The translations under genes and the position numbers were made by a program. This document shows, piece by piece, positions 8,746 to 17,330 of a DNA stretch of 64,000 bases (positions are counted from its first letter, which is position 1; the number at the start of each line of letters is the position of its first letter). The stretch comes from Oligoflexia bacterium. GTDB lineage: Bacteria > Bdellovibrionota > Bacteriovoracia > Bacteriovoracales > Bacteriovoracaceae. The notes beneath the pieces were generated by a model that ran no database searches, was not told the origin of the DNA, and saw only the letters and a program-made list of their open reading frames with translations. The stretch is from contig JAAEST010000103.1 in the NCBI GenBank assembly GCA_024229115.1, positions 124,001 through 188,000 of the forward strand, in the 5' to 3' direction.

Positions 8746-10542
8746 TTACTGATTTCCGTTCCCATTTCCATTATTTGGAGTGTTCTTATCAGGAAGTTGA
8801 CCTTCTAAGTATGCCTTAAGAAGTTTCGCTCTTGATGGATGACGAAGCTTTCTCAGTGCTTTGGCTTCAATCTGTCTAATTCTTTCTCTCGTAACAAAGA
8901 AGTCTTGTCCTACTTCTTCTAACGTGTGATCAGACTTTTCACCGATACCAAATCTCATTCTGAGAACTTTCTCTTCTCTTGGAGTAAGAGTTGAAAGTAC
9001 TGAACGAGTTTGCTCAGATAGCGTAACACTCATCACGGCATCTTGAGGTGAAATGATTGACTTATCTTCAATGAAATCTCCAAGTGAGCTATCTTCTTCT
9101 TCACCAATTGGTGTCTCAAGAGAGATAGGTTCCTTAGAAATTTTCTGAACTTTCTTCACTTTATCAACTGGCAGTTCCATTCTCTCAGCAATTTCCTCTG
9201 GAGTTGGTTCTCTACCAAGCTCTTGAAGAAGTTGTCTCTGAGTTCTTACCATTTTGTTAATCGTTTCAATCATGTGAACTGGAATACGGATTGTTCTTGC
9301 TTGGTCAGCAATGGCCCTTGTAATGGCCTGTCTAATCCACCATGTTGCATATGTTGAAAATTTGTAACCACGACGATACTCGAACTTATCAACTGCTTTC
9401 ATCAGACCGATATTTCCTTCCTGAATAAGATCTAGGAATTGGAGACCACGGTTTGTATATTTCTTAGCAATAGAAACAACAAGTCTTAGGTTGGCTTCAA
9501 CAAGCTGTGCTTTTGCAAGGTCAGCTTTTTCTTCACCTTTTAGAATAATATTGTAAACGCGCTCAATGTCTTCAAATTCCATTCCAGCATCAATACTTAA
9601 TCTTCTAAGTTTTCTAAGAATATCTTCTTGGTTTCTTACTAGTTGCTCAATTTTCGCATCAGTTGTGAAAAGATCTTTGGCAAGCTTTCTCTTGAAAGCA
9701 TCATCTTCCATAATCTTTTCGTAGATAACTTTATAGCTTTCGTTTCCATCAACTTCTAGGAACTTGAAAATACGATCTTGTTGATCATAAAGTTCTCTAA
9801 ACTGAAGGAAGTATTTTTTAACTGGTTCAACAAAGCTGTTGATGATCTTTCTGTTGAAAGTCAGGTCTGCAAGAGTAAGAGCGATTTCTTCCATTCTCTT
9901 TTCTTGGTCTTTGTTAAATTTCTTAAGAGTACCATCTTCATTTTCAACTTCTTTAAGAAGTTCATCAATCTGATTACAAGTTTCAATGATGAGCTTCATT
10001 GTCTTCTTGATTTCGTTTGCCGATGAGTCATCATCAAGACCACGAACGAGTTCTTTAACGAATTCATTTTGGTTTTCTTGAGTTTCAATCTTATCTTTTA
10101 AACGAACGATTTCTTTAAGAGCGTGAGATGATTTAAGAGCAGAAAGAATAATTTCTCTTTCACCTTCTTCAATTTCTTTAGCGATAACAACTTCGCCTTC
10201 TCTTGTAAGTAGAGCTACTGAACCCATTCTCTTAAGATAAAGTTTTACTGGGTCAGTTGAAGCAGAACGTAGTTCCGCTTTTTCTTCTTTTGATAATGTT
10301 TCCTCGATGATTTCTGTACCATCTAGTCTGATACCTTCTTCATCTTCATCAGCTTCTTGATCTTGTACATCAATTTTGGCTTCTAAGATCTTAGTCATGA
10401 TTTCATCAATAGCAATTGGCTCTACAATACTTGCAGGAATCGCATCATTGATTTCTTCAGGAGTAAGATAACTTTGATCTTTACCTTTGATGAGAAGCTT
10501 AGAAAAATCTTTCGAGTTAATAAATGCGCCAACAACGGACAT
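8746..10542 (-). CDS. rpoD: Primary sigma factor RpoD (sigma 70)
   Basis: The 598-residue protein is the housekeeping sigma factor. An N-terminal region-1.1-like segment and an acidic linker precede region 1.2 ([16 protein letters not shown]). Regions 2.1-2.4 are complete ([20 protein letters not shown] and [14 protein letters not shown]), including the promoter-melting and -10 recognition helices. Region 3 ([10 protein letters not shown]) and region 4 with its helix-turn-helix ([20 protein letters not shown]) follow. A non-conserved region between 1.2 and 2.1 of roughly 200 residues is present. The C terminus ends in an asparagine/glycine-rich tail (NNGNGNGNQ) that is unusual for the family. 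A strong Shine-Dalgarno sequence, AAAGGGAG, supports the ATG. It follows dnaG by 20 bases, the classical order of the macromolecular-synthesis operon. Confidence 0.97.
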   Translation of the reverse strand: MSVVGAFINSKDFSKLLIKGKDQSYLTPEEINDAIPASIVEPIAIDEIMTKILEAKIDVQDQEADEDEEGIRLDGTEIIEETLSKEEKAELRSASTDPVKLYLKRMGSVALLTREGEVVIAKEIEEGEREIILSALKSSHALKEIVRLKDKIETQENQNEFVKELVRGLDDDSSANEIKKTMKLIIETCNQIDELLKEVENEDGTLKKFNKDQEKRMEEIALTLADLTFNRKIINSFVEPVKKYFLQFRELYDQQDRIFKFLEVDGNESYKVIYEKIMEDDAFKRKLAKDLFTTDAKIEQLVRNQEDILRKLRRLSIDAGMEFEDIERVYNIILKGEEKADLAKAQLVEANLRLVVSIAKKYTNRGLQFLDLIQEGNIGLMKAVDKFEYRRGYKFSTYATWWIRQAITRAIADQARTIRIPVHMIETINKMVRTQRQLLQELGREPTPEEIAERMELPVDKVKKVQKISKEPISLETPIGEEEDSSLGDFIEDKSIISPQDAVMSVTLSEQTRSVLSTLTPREEKVLRMRFGIGEKSDHTLEEVGQDFFVTRERIRQIEAKALRKLRHPSRAKLLKAYLEGQLPDKNTPNNGNGNGNQ

Positions 10543-10562
10543 CTGATCTCCCTTTGGAAAGG

Positions 10563-12452
10563 TTACTTTGTTCTTTTGCGAGAACTTTTCTTTAACATAT
10601 TTATTTCGCGGTCTACTTGAGCTAAATCTTTTAGGACTTGATTTAAATCTTCTTGGTCCTGTGTCGTGTTTTGAAGAGCTTTAAGTTCTTCCTTTCTACT
10701 TTTTAGCTTCTGCTCGTGTAGCTTACGCTTAATATCTTTGATCATCTTGCCAGCAATTTTATCGTTTAAAACTGTTGGTCTATATTTAAAAAGTGCAGCA
10801 CTTGCTGTCGCTTCTAATTCAAGGCTAAATTGTCTATCGTTAAGAAGTTTTGAAACCACTGATTCATATTCAGATTCGTCAATTTCAAAGAACACTTCTT
10901 TCAACCTTGAAATATACGTTTTTACCTCATTTGAGCCCACAAAATCAAGGAGTTCGGCCGTTTCTTCCCTTTCAAAAAGCTCAGGATGTTGGACTAGAAT
11001 TTGCACTAAAGTTTTCTCAACACTATTAAGTTTTTCTTCAAGCTCAACTTTCTCTTCAAGGATTTCCATTGGAGGAATATCAGAATCCATTGGTTCTGGC
11101 ATTTGCGGTGCTGGACGTGAGAAACTTTGAGTTTTTCCTTGTTTAAGAAACTCCTCGTAACTGTTTAATATTGTTGCTGAATCAGCCTGTAGTCCAAGGC
11201 GTTTAGCCAGTTGAGCCACCCTTTCTTTAGCAGCAAGTCCACTTCCAAGAGGAGCGAGAATTTCAAATAAGCTATGAAGGGCTTCTAATTTTCTTTCCGT
11301 TAATTCAGGAATTGTCTTCGGAAAGTTCTCGTTAAGTAAGTGGTCAATATAGAGTCTCGCGTTATCAATTTTTTCTTGAAAGGCAAGACGACCTTCATTT
11401 TTAAGGAAGTCATCGGGATCTTTATGCTGTCCAAGGTCAACAAAGTAGGGAGTAATTCCCTTGGCCATGAACTGAGCATTGATTCTATCCCCAGCTTTTT
11501 TTCCGGCCTGGTCGTTATCTAGGCAGAGATAAATATTCTTTGTAATGGCCTCTAATTTCTGGAGAGATTGGTCACCCAGCGCCGTTCCCATAATGGCCAC
11601 GCTATTTTCAAATCCATGAGCATAAAGTGCAATCTGATCCATATTTCCTTCTACGATAATGACCGAAGATCGATCTCTAATCGCAGTTTTTGCAAGGTGT
11701 AGGCCATAGAGGAGGTTTCTCTTATTAAAGAGGAAACTCTCTACGGAATTCATATACTTAGGCTTTTGATCATCCCTTATGGCCCTTGAAGTAAAGCCGA
11801 TAACATTGCCGAATTGGTCCCAAATTGGAAACATAATTCGTTCTCTAAAGGTATCATAATGGGACTTCTCGCCATATTGGCTAGGCTTAATGATTTTTAA
11901 CTCATCTGCAATTTGAAGAGCAAAGCCTCTGTCTTTTTCATCTTTAATTGAAGAAAGATAGTCGAAGAGAGCATTATTCTCAGGCGAGAAACCAAGTTGG
12001 TAAGTCTGAGCAATCTCTTCATTCAATCCTCTGTTCTTAAGAAATGTTTGAAAGTGATTTGAGTATTTTGTCTCAGCAGACTTTTTATAAAGAATTGTGG
12101 CCTTCGAAAGAATCTTCTTTCCCATATCGTACTTAGGGTTATCTTGCTTCTTTTGAACAAAGTCTTGGAAGTTCCAACCTAGCTTGTCACAAATATCTTC
12201 GAGAGCTTCAACATATTCAACTTTTTTATAGAGTTGAACAAACTTAATGTGATCGCCACCAATATTATCTACAAAGCAATAGAACATTCCTTTGTGATCA
12301 TTGATGTTCATACTTGGATCATGATCATCATGAAAAGGACAGACAGCGAGAGTCTGATTATTCTTTCTCGTTAAAGCAAGGTACTTCCCAATCACATCAG
12401 AGATTGGAAGCTCTTTAATACGCATTTTTAAATCGTCTAAAGTACCTTTCAA
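10563..12452 (-). CDS. dnaG: DNA primase DnaG
   Basis: The 629-residue protein makes RNA primers at the replication fork. The N-terminal CHC2 zinc module is recognisable at about residues 38-65, with CPFH and FYC, but the usual final cysteine of the CFGC motif is replaced, giving CFVD. The Toprim catalytic core is intact: [13 protein letters not shown] has the conserved glutamate and [10 protein letters not shown] the two metal-binding aspartates. A C-terminal DnaB-interaction region of low similarity follows. The start chosen is TTG at 12452, preceded by AAAGG seven bases upstream; an ATG nine codons inside has no good ribosome site. The gene lies between trmB (9 bases) and rpoD (20 bases). 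Function as primase is confident; whether the altered zinc site still binds metal is open. Confidence 0.95.
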   Translation of the reverse strand: MKGTLDDLKMRIKELPISDVIGKYLALTRKNNQTLAVCPFHDDHDPSMNINDHKGMFYCFVDNIGGDHIKFVQLYKKVEYVEALEDICDKLGWNFQDFVQKKQDNPKYDMGKKILSKATILYKKSAETKYSNHFQTFLKNRGLNEEIAQTYQLGFSPENNALFDYLSSIKDEKDRGFALQIADELKIIKPSQYGEKSHYDTFRERIMFPIWDQFGNVIGFTSRAIRDDQKPKYMNSVESFLFNKRNLLYGLHLAKTAIRDRSSVIIVEGNMDQIALYAHGFENSVAIMGTALGDQSLQKLEAITKNIYLCLDNDQAGKKAGDRINAQFMAKGITPYFVDLGQHKDPDDFLKNEGRLAFQEKIDNARLYIDHLLNENFPKTIPELTERKLEALHSLFEILAPLGSGLAAKERVAQLAKRLGLQADSATILNSYEEFLKQGKTQSFSRPAPQMPEPMDSDIPPMEILEEKVELEEKLNSVEKTLVQILVQHPELFEREETAELLDFVGSNEVKTYISRLKEVFFEIDESEYESVVSKLLNDRQFSLELEATASAALFKYRPTVLNDKIAGKMIKDIKRKLHEQKLKSRKEELKALQNTTQDQEDLNQVLKDLAQVDREINMLKKSSRKRTK

Positions 12453-12461
12453 CGTTTACCT

Positions 12462-13169
12462 TTAGGATTGCTTTTTACTCTTGAGTACAAAAGCTTTAAT
12501 TGGAATATTTTTTTCAATGAATATCTTTTCAAATTTTGTTTTAAAACTTGCTAAGAAGTGTTCTGGATATTCTTCTCTAAGATTGAAAGTTTTTAATTCA
12601 CAGTCGAACAATTCATTTCCTTCAATTCTTTCGGCCATCCATTGTGCATAGGCATCATGATCTGTTTTCACATACATGATTCCACCAGGCTTTAAAATCT
12701 TATAAGCTGCTTCTAAAAATGGAGCTTGGAAAAGTCTCTTTTTATTATGCCTTTTCTTTGGCCACGGGTCAGGAAAAAAATAAAACATTCTATCTACTTC
12801 TGACTCACCAAAGATAAATTCAACTCTTTCTCCTCTGGCACGAAGATAACGAAAGTTTTTAGTCGGATGATTCGCTAGTTTTCGAGCTAGGTTGTAGCTT
12901 CTTTTGAATCGGTAATCGAGTCCTACAAAATTAACTTCTGGATTCTTTTCACAGTATTCGAGCATGAAGTGTCCAAAACCTGAACCAACCTCAACGCATA
13001 AAGGCCCTTCTTTTTTAAAGACATCAGTATTCCACTTGAGCTGATGGTCTTCTGCCTCATTATCTCTCATAACAAACTCAGAGAATTCATCGAGTTTATC
13101 GTGATACGGATTTTTATGAGAGTACTTAAACTCTTTATCAAAAAGCTTGTCTTTTGTTTTTTCTGTCAT
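12462..13169 (-). CDS. trmB: tRNA (guanine-N7)-methyltransferase TrmB
   Basis: The 235-residue protein is the SAM-dependent enzyme that makes 7-methylguanosine at position 46 in the variable loop of tRNA. Motif I is seen in VEVGSGFGHFMLEY. The diagnostic segment FPDPWPKKRHNKKR contains the catalytic aspartate and the basic RNA-binding residues. MYVKTDHDAYAQWM matches the conserved downstream block. The first 45 residues are an extra charged N-terminal extension relative to short homologues. It appears to be the first gene of a trmB-dnaG-rpoD transcription unit, 52 bases after the DegT aminotransferase gene. Confidence 0.95.
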   Translation of the reverse strand: MTEKTKDKLFDKEFKYSHKNPYHDKLDEFSEFVMRDNEAEDHQLKWNTDVFKKEGPLCVEVGSGFGHFMLEYCEKNPEVNFVGLDYRFKRSYNLARKLANHPTKNFRYLRARGERVEFIFGESEVDRMFYFFPDPWPKKRHNKKRLFQAPFLEAAYKILKPGGIMYVKTDHDAYAQWMAERIEGNELFDCELKTFNLREEYPEHFLASFKTKFEKIFIEKNIPIKAFVLKSKKQS

Positions 13170-13221
13170 AATTGACTTTGTGTACCAAAATCACTGAAAT
13201 TGAGCAACTATGCACCATGCG

Positions 13222-14319
13222 TTAAAGAGCATTTTTAAGAATATCTCTGATCTTTATTTGATCTTCCTCTCTAACAAATGGGTGGATTGGAAGATTTAGA
13301 GTTTTTCCAGAGAAATTATTGGCATTTTCGCTCTCTCCCTCACATTGAGAAAGAACTTTTTCCTCTTTCATCGAGCGTTCGTAAAAAGGAGTACAGCCAA
13401 TATTATGATCAGTTAATGCTTGCTGAGCTTTCTTTCTCATCTCCTCACTTTCAAATTGAATAGGGTAGAGGTGCCAACTAGAAAGTTCGATATACTTAGA
13501 ATCTAGAAGTTTAAAAGGAAGACCTTCTAATAATTCATGGTATTTCTTGGCGTGCTTTTTTCTTTGTTCGTTTAAACGATCAACGTCTTTCAATTTCAAT
13601 TGAAGAACGGCTGCTTGAATATGGTCACAACGACTATTTCTACCGAGAAGAGTTTCACTTCCACGACCATGATTTCTAATAGCTTTAATTTTTTCTACCA
13701 TTGAATCATCTTGAGTAAGAATACAACCAGCATCTCCAAAAGCACTTAAGTTCTTAGTAGGATAAAAAGAAAAAGTGACAAGAGAGTTTGTACTTCCTAC
13801 TGGTTTTCCTATTTCAACAAAAGCCCCTTGAGCTTGAGCTGCATCTTCAATAATCTTGATTCCCTTAGGTGAACAAACATTTTCTAGGGCTTTCATATCA
13901 CAAGGAAGACCATAAATATGAACAGGCATAATGGCCTTAAGATCATGAGCTTCACTCATTCTCTTTACAGACTCTGGACACATTAACCCGGTCGACGGAT
14001 CAACATCAATAAGGATTGGAGTTGCTCCAACATTTAAAACGGCTTCACCAGTAGCATAGAAAGTAATCCCAGGGATTCCAACTTTGTCACCTGGCTTAAT
14101 ATCATAAGCAAGGAGAGCAATTTCTAGAGCATCAGTTCCATTGGCCACTAGAAGACAATGTTTGGCTCCCTGTTTTTGAGCAAACTCTGTTTCGAATTGA
14201 TGATTAAATTCGCCTTCAACAAATGACCCATCATCGATAATTTTAGAAATTCTTTCTTTAACTTCTTTTCTAAATTCGTCATGGTGAAGTTCGGCAAAAT
14301 TATAAAATGGAATGCTCAT
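13222..14319 (-). CDS. DegT/DnrJ/EryC1-family sugar aminotransferase
   Basis: The 365-residue protein is a PLP-dependent aminotransferase of the DegT/DnrJ/EryC1/StrS family, which converts keto-sugar nucleotides to amino sugars for surface glycans or LPS. The PLP-binding lysine lies in FYPTKNLSAFGDAG at about residue 187. VANGTDALEIAL binds the cofactor phosphate, and EDAAQAQGA carries the aspartate that contacts the PLP ring nitrogen. The length is normal. The WbpM/PglF-type dehydratase at 27.0-29.0 kb makes 4-keto sugars and could supply a substrate, although the two genes are 13 kb apart, so this link is an inference. It lies just upstream of trmB on the same strand. Confidence 0.92.
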   Translation of the reverse strand: MSIPFYNFAELHHDEFRKEVKERISKIIDDGSFVEGEFNHQFETEFAQKQGAKHCLLVANGTDALEIALLAYDIKPGDKVGIPGITFYATGEAVLNVGATPILIDVDPSTGLMCPESVKRMSEAHDLKAIMPVHIYGLPCDMKALENVCSPKGIKIIEDAAQAQGAFVEIGKPVGSTNSLVTFSFYPTKNLSAFGDAGCILTQDDSMVEKIKAIRNHGRGSETLLGRNSRCDHIQAAVLQLKLKDVDRLNEQRKKHAKKYHELLEGLPFKLLDSKYIELSSWHLYPIQFESEEMRKKAQQALTDHNIGCTPFYERSMKEEKVLSQCEGESENANNFSGKTLNLPIHPFVREEDQIKIRDILKNAL

Positions 14320-14397
14320 AGATTTATCCTAAGCTTAAAATTAAATTCATTGGGAATTTTACAGTGACTAGGGGATAAAGTCATGAAAAAGAATAAG

Positions 14398-14431
14398 GTG
14401 CCTTAGCGTCGTCTAGGAAGCACTAAGGCAC
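14398..14431 (-). terminator. Possible terminator after the small-gene pair
   Basis: A perfect 9-bp inverted repeat (14398-14406 and 14423-14431) with a 16-base loop lies just beyond the stop codon of the 90-residue gene. On the minus strand it is followed by a broken T-rich run, so it is a weaker terminator than the others in this window. Confidence 0.4.
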
Positions 14432-14437
14432 ATTTAT

Positions 14438-14671
14438 TTAAGCTGACTTTTTAGAGTCGTCTTTAGTTTGATTCGATTTCTTTTGAGGCTTTTCTTTGAG
14501 CATTTCTTCAATAATCAAAGCCGCCTTTTTTTGATTCACAGGGTCTTTAAGCATCTGCTTAAGCTTTTCTTCATATTGCTTAATTTCAGCTTTCTGTTTC
14601 ATTAGCTCAAACTCCTTCTCAGGGTCAGTTTTGCCCCTAAAAAGCTTTTCAAGCTTTTCGCTTCTGTTCAT
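14438..14671 (-). CDS. Small lysine-rich protein, unknown
   Basis: From the ATG at 14671 the protein is 77 residues. It is rich in lysine and glutamate, looks mostly helical (EKEFELMKQKAEIKQYEEK), and has no signal peptide or membrane segment. The same frame is open further upstream to 14710, which would overlap the preceding gene by 38 bases; the chosen start leaves only one base between the two genes. It is followed by an inverted repeat that may end the transcript. I do not recognise a family. Its tight linkage to the 92-residue gene suggests that the two are made together. Confidence 0.55.
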   Translation of the reverse strand: MNRSEKLEKLFRGKTDPEKEFELMKQKAEIKQYEEKLKQMLKDPVNQKKAALIIEEMLKEKPQKKSNQTKDDSKKSA

Positions 14672-14672
14672 A

Positions 14673-14951
14673 TTAAGCTGCTTTTTCTGGAGTTCTCTTT
14701 TGCTTAGCAACTTTTTGCATGTGCTCTTCGATCACATCATAAAGCTCTAATTTTGTAGTTCTTGGATCCATACCATCTGGCATTGCAGAATAAACAAGTT
14801 CGTCATTCACTTCAGTGAAAATGTACCAAACATTACCTAGTTTTTGGAAAAGTACTTCTTTTTCTTGAACGTTTTGCATGAATCCCTCCTGGATATCGTG
14901 AAATCTTTTGTTATTTAACTTATCGACGGAGAGTGTCAAAACTTTAGACAT
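14673..14951 (-). CDS. Small cytosolic protein, unknown
   Basis: The 92-residue protein has no signal peptide or membrane helix. It looks like a compact alpha/beta protein, with strands in VLFQKLGNVWYIFTEVNDEL and a C-terminal helix. An ATG start follows a plausible promoter (14976-15005). I do not recognise a family. It forms a two-gene unit with the 77-residue protein that follows. It could be a small regulatory or adaptor protein, but nothing in the sequence decides this. Confidence 0.65.
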   Translation of the reverse strand: MSKVLTLSVDKLNNKRFHDIQEGFMQNVQEKEVLFQKLGNVWYIFTEVNDELVYSAMPDGMDPRTTKLELYDVIEEHMQKVAKQKRTPEKAA

Positions 14952-14975
14952 TTTTTAAGTTTTTTTAGCATTCTA

Positions 14976-15005
14976 AGTATATGAAATTGTTCATATTTTA
15001 GACAA
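14976..15005 (-). promoter_or_regulatory. Sigma-70-like promoter for the small-gene pair
   Basis: On the minus strand TTGTCT (15000-15005) and TATACT (14976-14981) are separated by 18 bases, about 25 bases before the start codon of the 92-residue gene. Both boxes match the sigma-70 consensus at four or more positions. Confidence 0.45.
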
Positions 15006-15031
15006 TTTTTAAAAAAGTGAAATAGTCGGAT

Positions 15032-16093
15032 TTAGTAGTAGGCCTGGATTCCAATATTAAAAGTCCAATGTCCTGAGAAAGGAATATCATATGTCTCACT
15101 AGGCCAGAAATCTGGCAGTGCTGCGTTCGCACTTCCTGCTTGGAGTGAGTGAGGAAGGTAGGCCTGATAATCAATTCCAAAGATTAGATCAGAGTCTTCA
15201 ATGAATTTTCTCTTTTGAAGATAAGTAGAAACACGAGGTGAGATTGAATAACCACTGAAAGATCTCTCTTCAAAACCAGTATCAACAAACTCATCTTGGG
15301 TAACTATAATTCTATTCAGATTTAAACTAACAGATAAAGCAGATGAGAGTCTCCAATTTTCTGTTCGCCAAAAGTCATAACTAATCATTGGACCAAGACC
15401 GATTTGGCCTTTTACTTCTTTCACATCAATTCCATCTGAGAGTAGAAATTTAGATTCTGAAGTCCAAAGATGAAAATTTCCTCCGAAGTAGAAGCGATCA
15501 TATTTATCCCAGTTGGCCTTAAAAAGATAAGCGACATTGAGAGAGTATCTTTCGCTGTAGTTCTCTGTTTCAACAAATGAAGGATAGGCATAACTCGCTT
15601 TTAGATCAGGACCGACTCCCACTGTAAAGTAAGCTCTTCGTCTCTCTCTATTAACGAGAGGATATGTTTCAGGTAATGGCTCTTCGAGACGATAATCTGT
15701 AGGGTCTTCTTCTCTATAGGGAGAAATACCCTGAGTGAATTCTCGATCATCTTGAAAAACAAGTTTTACAAATCTCTTTGGAACATAACCTGAATTTCCA
15801 TTCTTATCAGTTGTTTCATAAAACTCTTCACCTTCAGGACTGACTTCAGGATTATCTATTGGAAGCTTGTTGTAGTTAAGATAGTTTCTTTCATAATTCC
15901 CCCCGAGAAAATGTCTTGGGTGAATGTATATATCTTGTCCTTTTCGAACTAACTGAAGAAGCTTGGCCTCTCTGCTTGGAGCAGAGAAAATAGGAGCTTC
16001 TAAAACGACAATAGTTCCTAATCCTCTTTTTCTTGGAAGAGAATAAATATTTATTGAAAAGAGAAATGTACAAAGAATTAAGAGGGTTTTCAT
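15032..16093 (-). CDS. Exported protein with SH3-like and beta-barrel-like parts
   Basis: From the ATG at 16093 the protein is 353 residues, with a clear signal peptide (MKTLLILCTFLFSINIYS). Residues about 25-105 look like a bacterial SH3 module (GTIVVLEAPIFSAPSREAKL and GYVPKRFVKL). The remaining 220 residues consist of alternating amphipathic strands ending in IGIQAYY, which suggests an outer-membrane beta-barrel. The start ATG overlaps the stop of the preceding gene by four bases (ATGA), so the two are coupled. I do not recognise a named family. An envelope role, perhaps contacting peptidoglycan through the SH3-like part, is an inference. The next gene upstream has the same architecture with little sequence identity. 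Confidence 0.78.
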   Translation of the reverse strand: MKTLLILCTFLFSINIYSLPRKRGLGTIVVLEAPIFSAPSREAKLLQLVRKGQDIYIHPRHFLGGNYERNYLNYNKLPIDNPEVSPEGEEFYETTDKNGNSGYVPKRFVKLVFQDDREFTQGISPYREEDPTDYRLEEPLPETYPLVNRERRRAYFTVGVGPDLKASYAYPSFVETENYSERYSLNVAYLFKANWDKYDRFYFGGNFHLWTSESKFLLSDGIDVKEVKGQIGLGPMISYDFWRTENWRLSSALSVSLNLNRIIVTQDEFVDTGFEERSFSGYSISPRVSTYLQKRKFIEDSDLIFGIDYQAYLPHSLQAGSANAALPDFWPSETYDIPFSGHWTFNIGIQAYY

Positions 16094-17100
16094 AAATCTA
16101 GATCCCATTGATAGCCAATATTAAAGCCTAGTGAAGTCGATGTGCTTCGAGGATAGGTATTAGCTAAAAACTCTGTTGTGTCCTTTATACTTGAACGGTA
16201 GCGACGAAATGTTGCACCAAATTTCAAAGGACCAATGATTGTTTTCTGTATTCTTTCTAATCCTATCACTAGACCAAGTGTAGAGAAAGAATGCTTATCA
16301 GGTGCTTTAGTTGATTTGTGAAACATGGACTTTTCAATTCCAAAGCTGAAAGCATGGCTGGCCTTTTCCGACTTCCAAAAAGAAAATCGAGTTGTCGGTC
16401 CAAGAAAGAATGCCTGCCAAACGACTCTTCCTATTGTGTCGTCGTTCCATTGACCAATTTGATAATTGGCCATGAGTCCAAAATCAAAATTAAAATCAGT
16501 ATTGTGATAACCTACCCAACTTATTCTTGTTGCTGTCGCAGTCTTTGCTTCTCCACGATAGATCTGAGCATAGTAATTTGAACCAACGGCTTCAACTTCA
16601 TAGTAAAGTGCGTGTTGAAGAGGAAAGGACTTTTCTTCACTATGAAATTCTTGCTTTCTTTCATAGACAATATTTGGATCTACTAATGGATAAAGTTTTA
16701 GATCGGGATCAATGACAGTGATATTTGAAGTATGAGTTCGATACTTCATTTCTCCCTTTTTAGTGAAGACATAAGAATACTGTCCTTCTGTAGAAACTTC
16801 TCTGGCATGGATAAAAATAGGCTTCTCGATAAAGACAGTTTTACCAGTGTTGATATTCTCTAAGATAGACCCCGTTTTTAGGTAGCCTGTAAATTTAGGT
16901 GGAATATTAACTTTTCTTCTTTCTTTGGTGACAGGTGGTCGCCATTTTCTCTTCTTTAGAATCTCTTCATTTTCTGTAAGAGTATCAATAGTTGAAAAGT
17001 CTTCATCTGCAATAAAGTCTTCAACTTCAGTAGCATCAGTTTCTTGAGTGAAGCTATAAGGTGAGAATAGTAATAAAGTGATGAAAATCAACGATTTCAA
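16090..17100 (-). CDS. Exported barrel-like protein, partner of the next gene
   Basis: The 336-residue protein has a signal peptide (MKSLIFITLLLFSPYSFT), a charged linker with an acidic stretch (TEVEDFIADEDF) and a basic stretch (KKRKWRPPVTKERRK), then a small beta domain (about 70-135). A C-terminal region of alternating strands ends in GYQWDLDL. The layout parallels that of the coupled downstream gene, so the pair probably forms one envelope system. Family and function are not recognised. The genes have no obvious relatives elsewhere in the window. Confidence 0.75.
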   Translation of the reverse strand: MKSLIFITLLLFSPYSFTQETDATEVEDFIADEDFSTIDTLTENEEILKKRKWRPPVTKERRKVNIPPKFTGYLKTGSILENINTGKTVFIEKPIFIHAREVSTEGQYSYVFTKKGEMKYRTHTSNITVIDPDLKLYPLVDPNIVYERKQEFHSEEKSFPLQHALYYEVEAVGSNYYAQIYRGEAKTATATRISWVGYHNTDFNFDFGLMANYQIGQWNDDTIGRVVWQAFFLGPTTRFSFWKSEKASHAFSFGIEKSMFHKSTKAPDKHSFSTLGLVIGLERIQKTIIGPLKFGATFRRYRSSIKDTTEFLANTYPRSTSTSLGFNIGYQWDLDL

Positions 17101-17201
17101 AAGCGTCCCTGCTTAATTAATTCCTATCTATTCATTTTAAGAGCAAGCCAAAAAAATTGAAAGAAATATGCTTTTTTTATTTATTATATTTCGCCATTAT
17201 G

Positions 17202-17269
17202 GCCCAAATTTGGGGCGTTTTAGTGGTAAATGACTGAATTTACCTTGCCCCTATGACTGATATAGGGGC
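17202..17269 (+). promoter_or_regulatory. Three-hairpin leader before the hydrolase-fold/PilZ gene
   Basis: Three stem-loops follow one another: a GCCC/GGGC hairpin at 17202-17216, a perfect 7-bp hairpin at 17225-17244, and a perfect 8-bp hairpin at 17247-17269. The second and third share the loop sequence TGACTGA. The first and third are each followed by GTTT, giving them terminator-like character. The array lies 60 bases before the preferred start codon at 17331, so it may act as a transcriptional or translational control element. No known riboswitch class is recognised. Confidence 0.6.
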
Positions 17270-17330
17270 GTTTGATCCCAAAATTATGGCCGATAGTATG
17301 AGAGGAATTAGAAAAATTGAAGGTGTAAAT

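Noticed and set aside
17253-17330. Upstream ATG at 17253 as start of the hydrolase-fold/PilZ protein
   Set aside because: This ATG lies inside the third perfect hairpin and has no ribosome site; the ATG at 17331 has AGGTG at a proper distance and gives a conserved-looking start.
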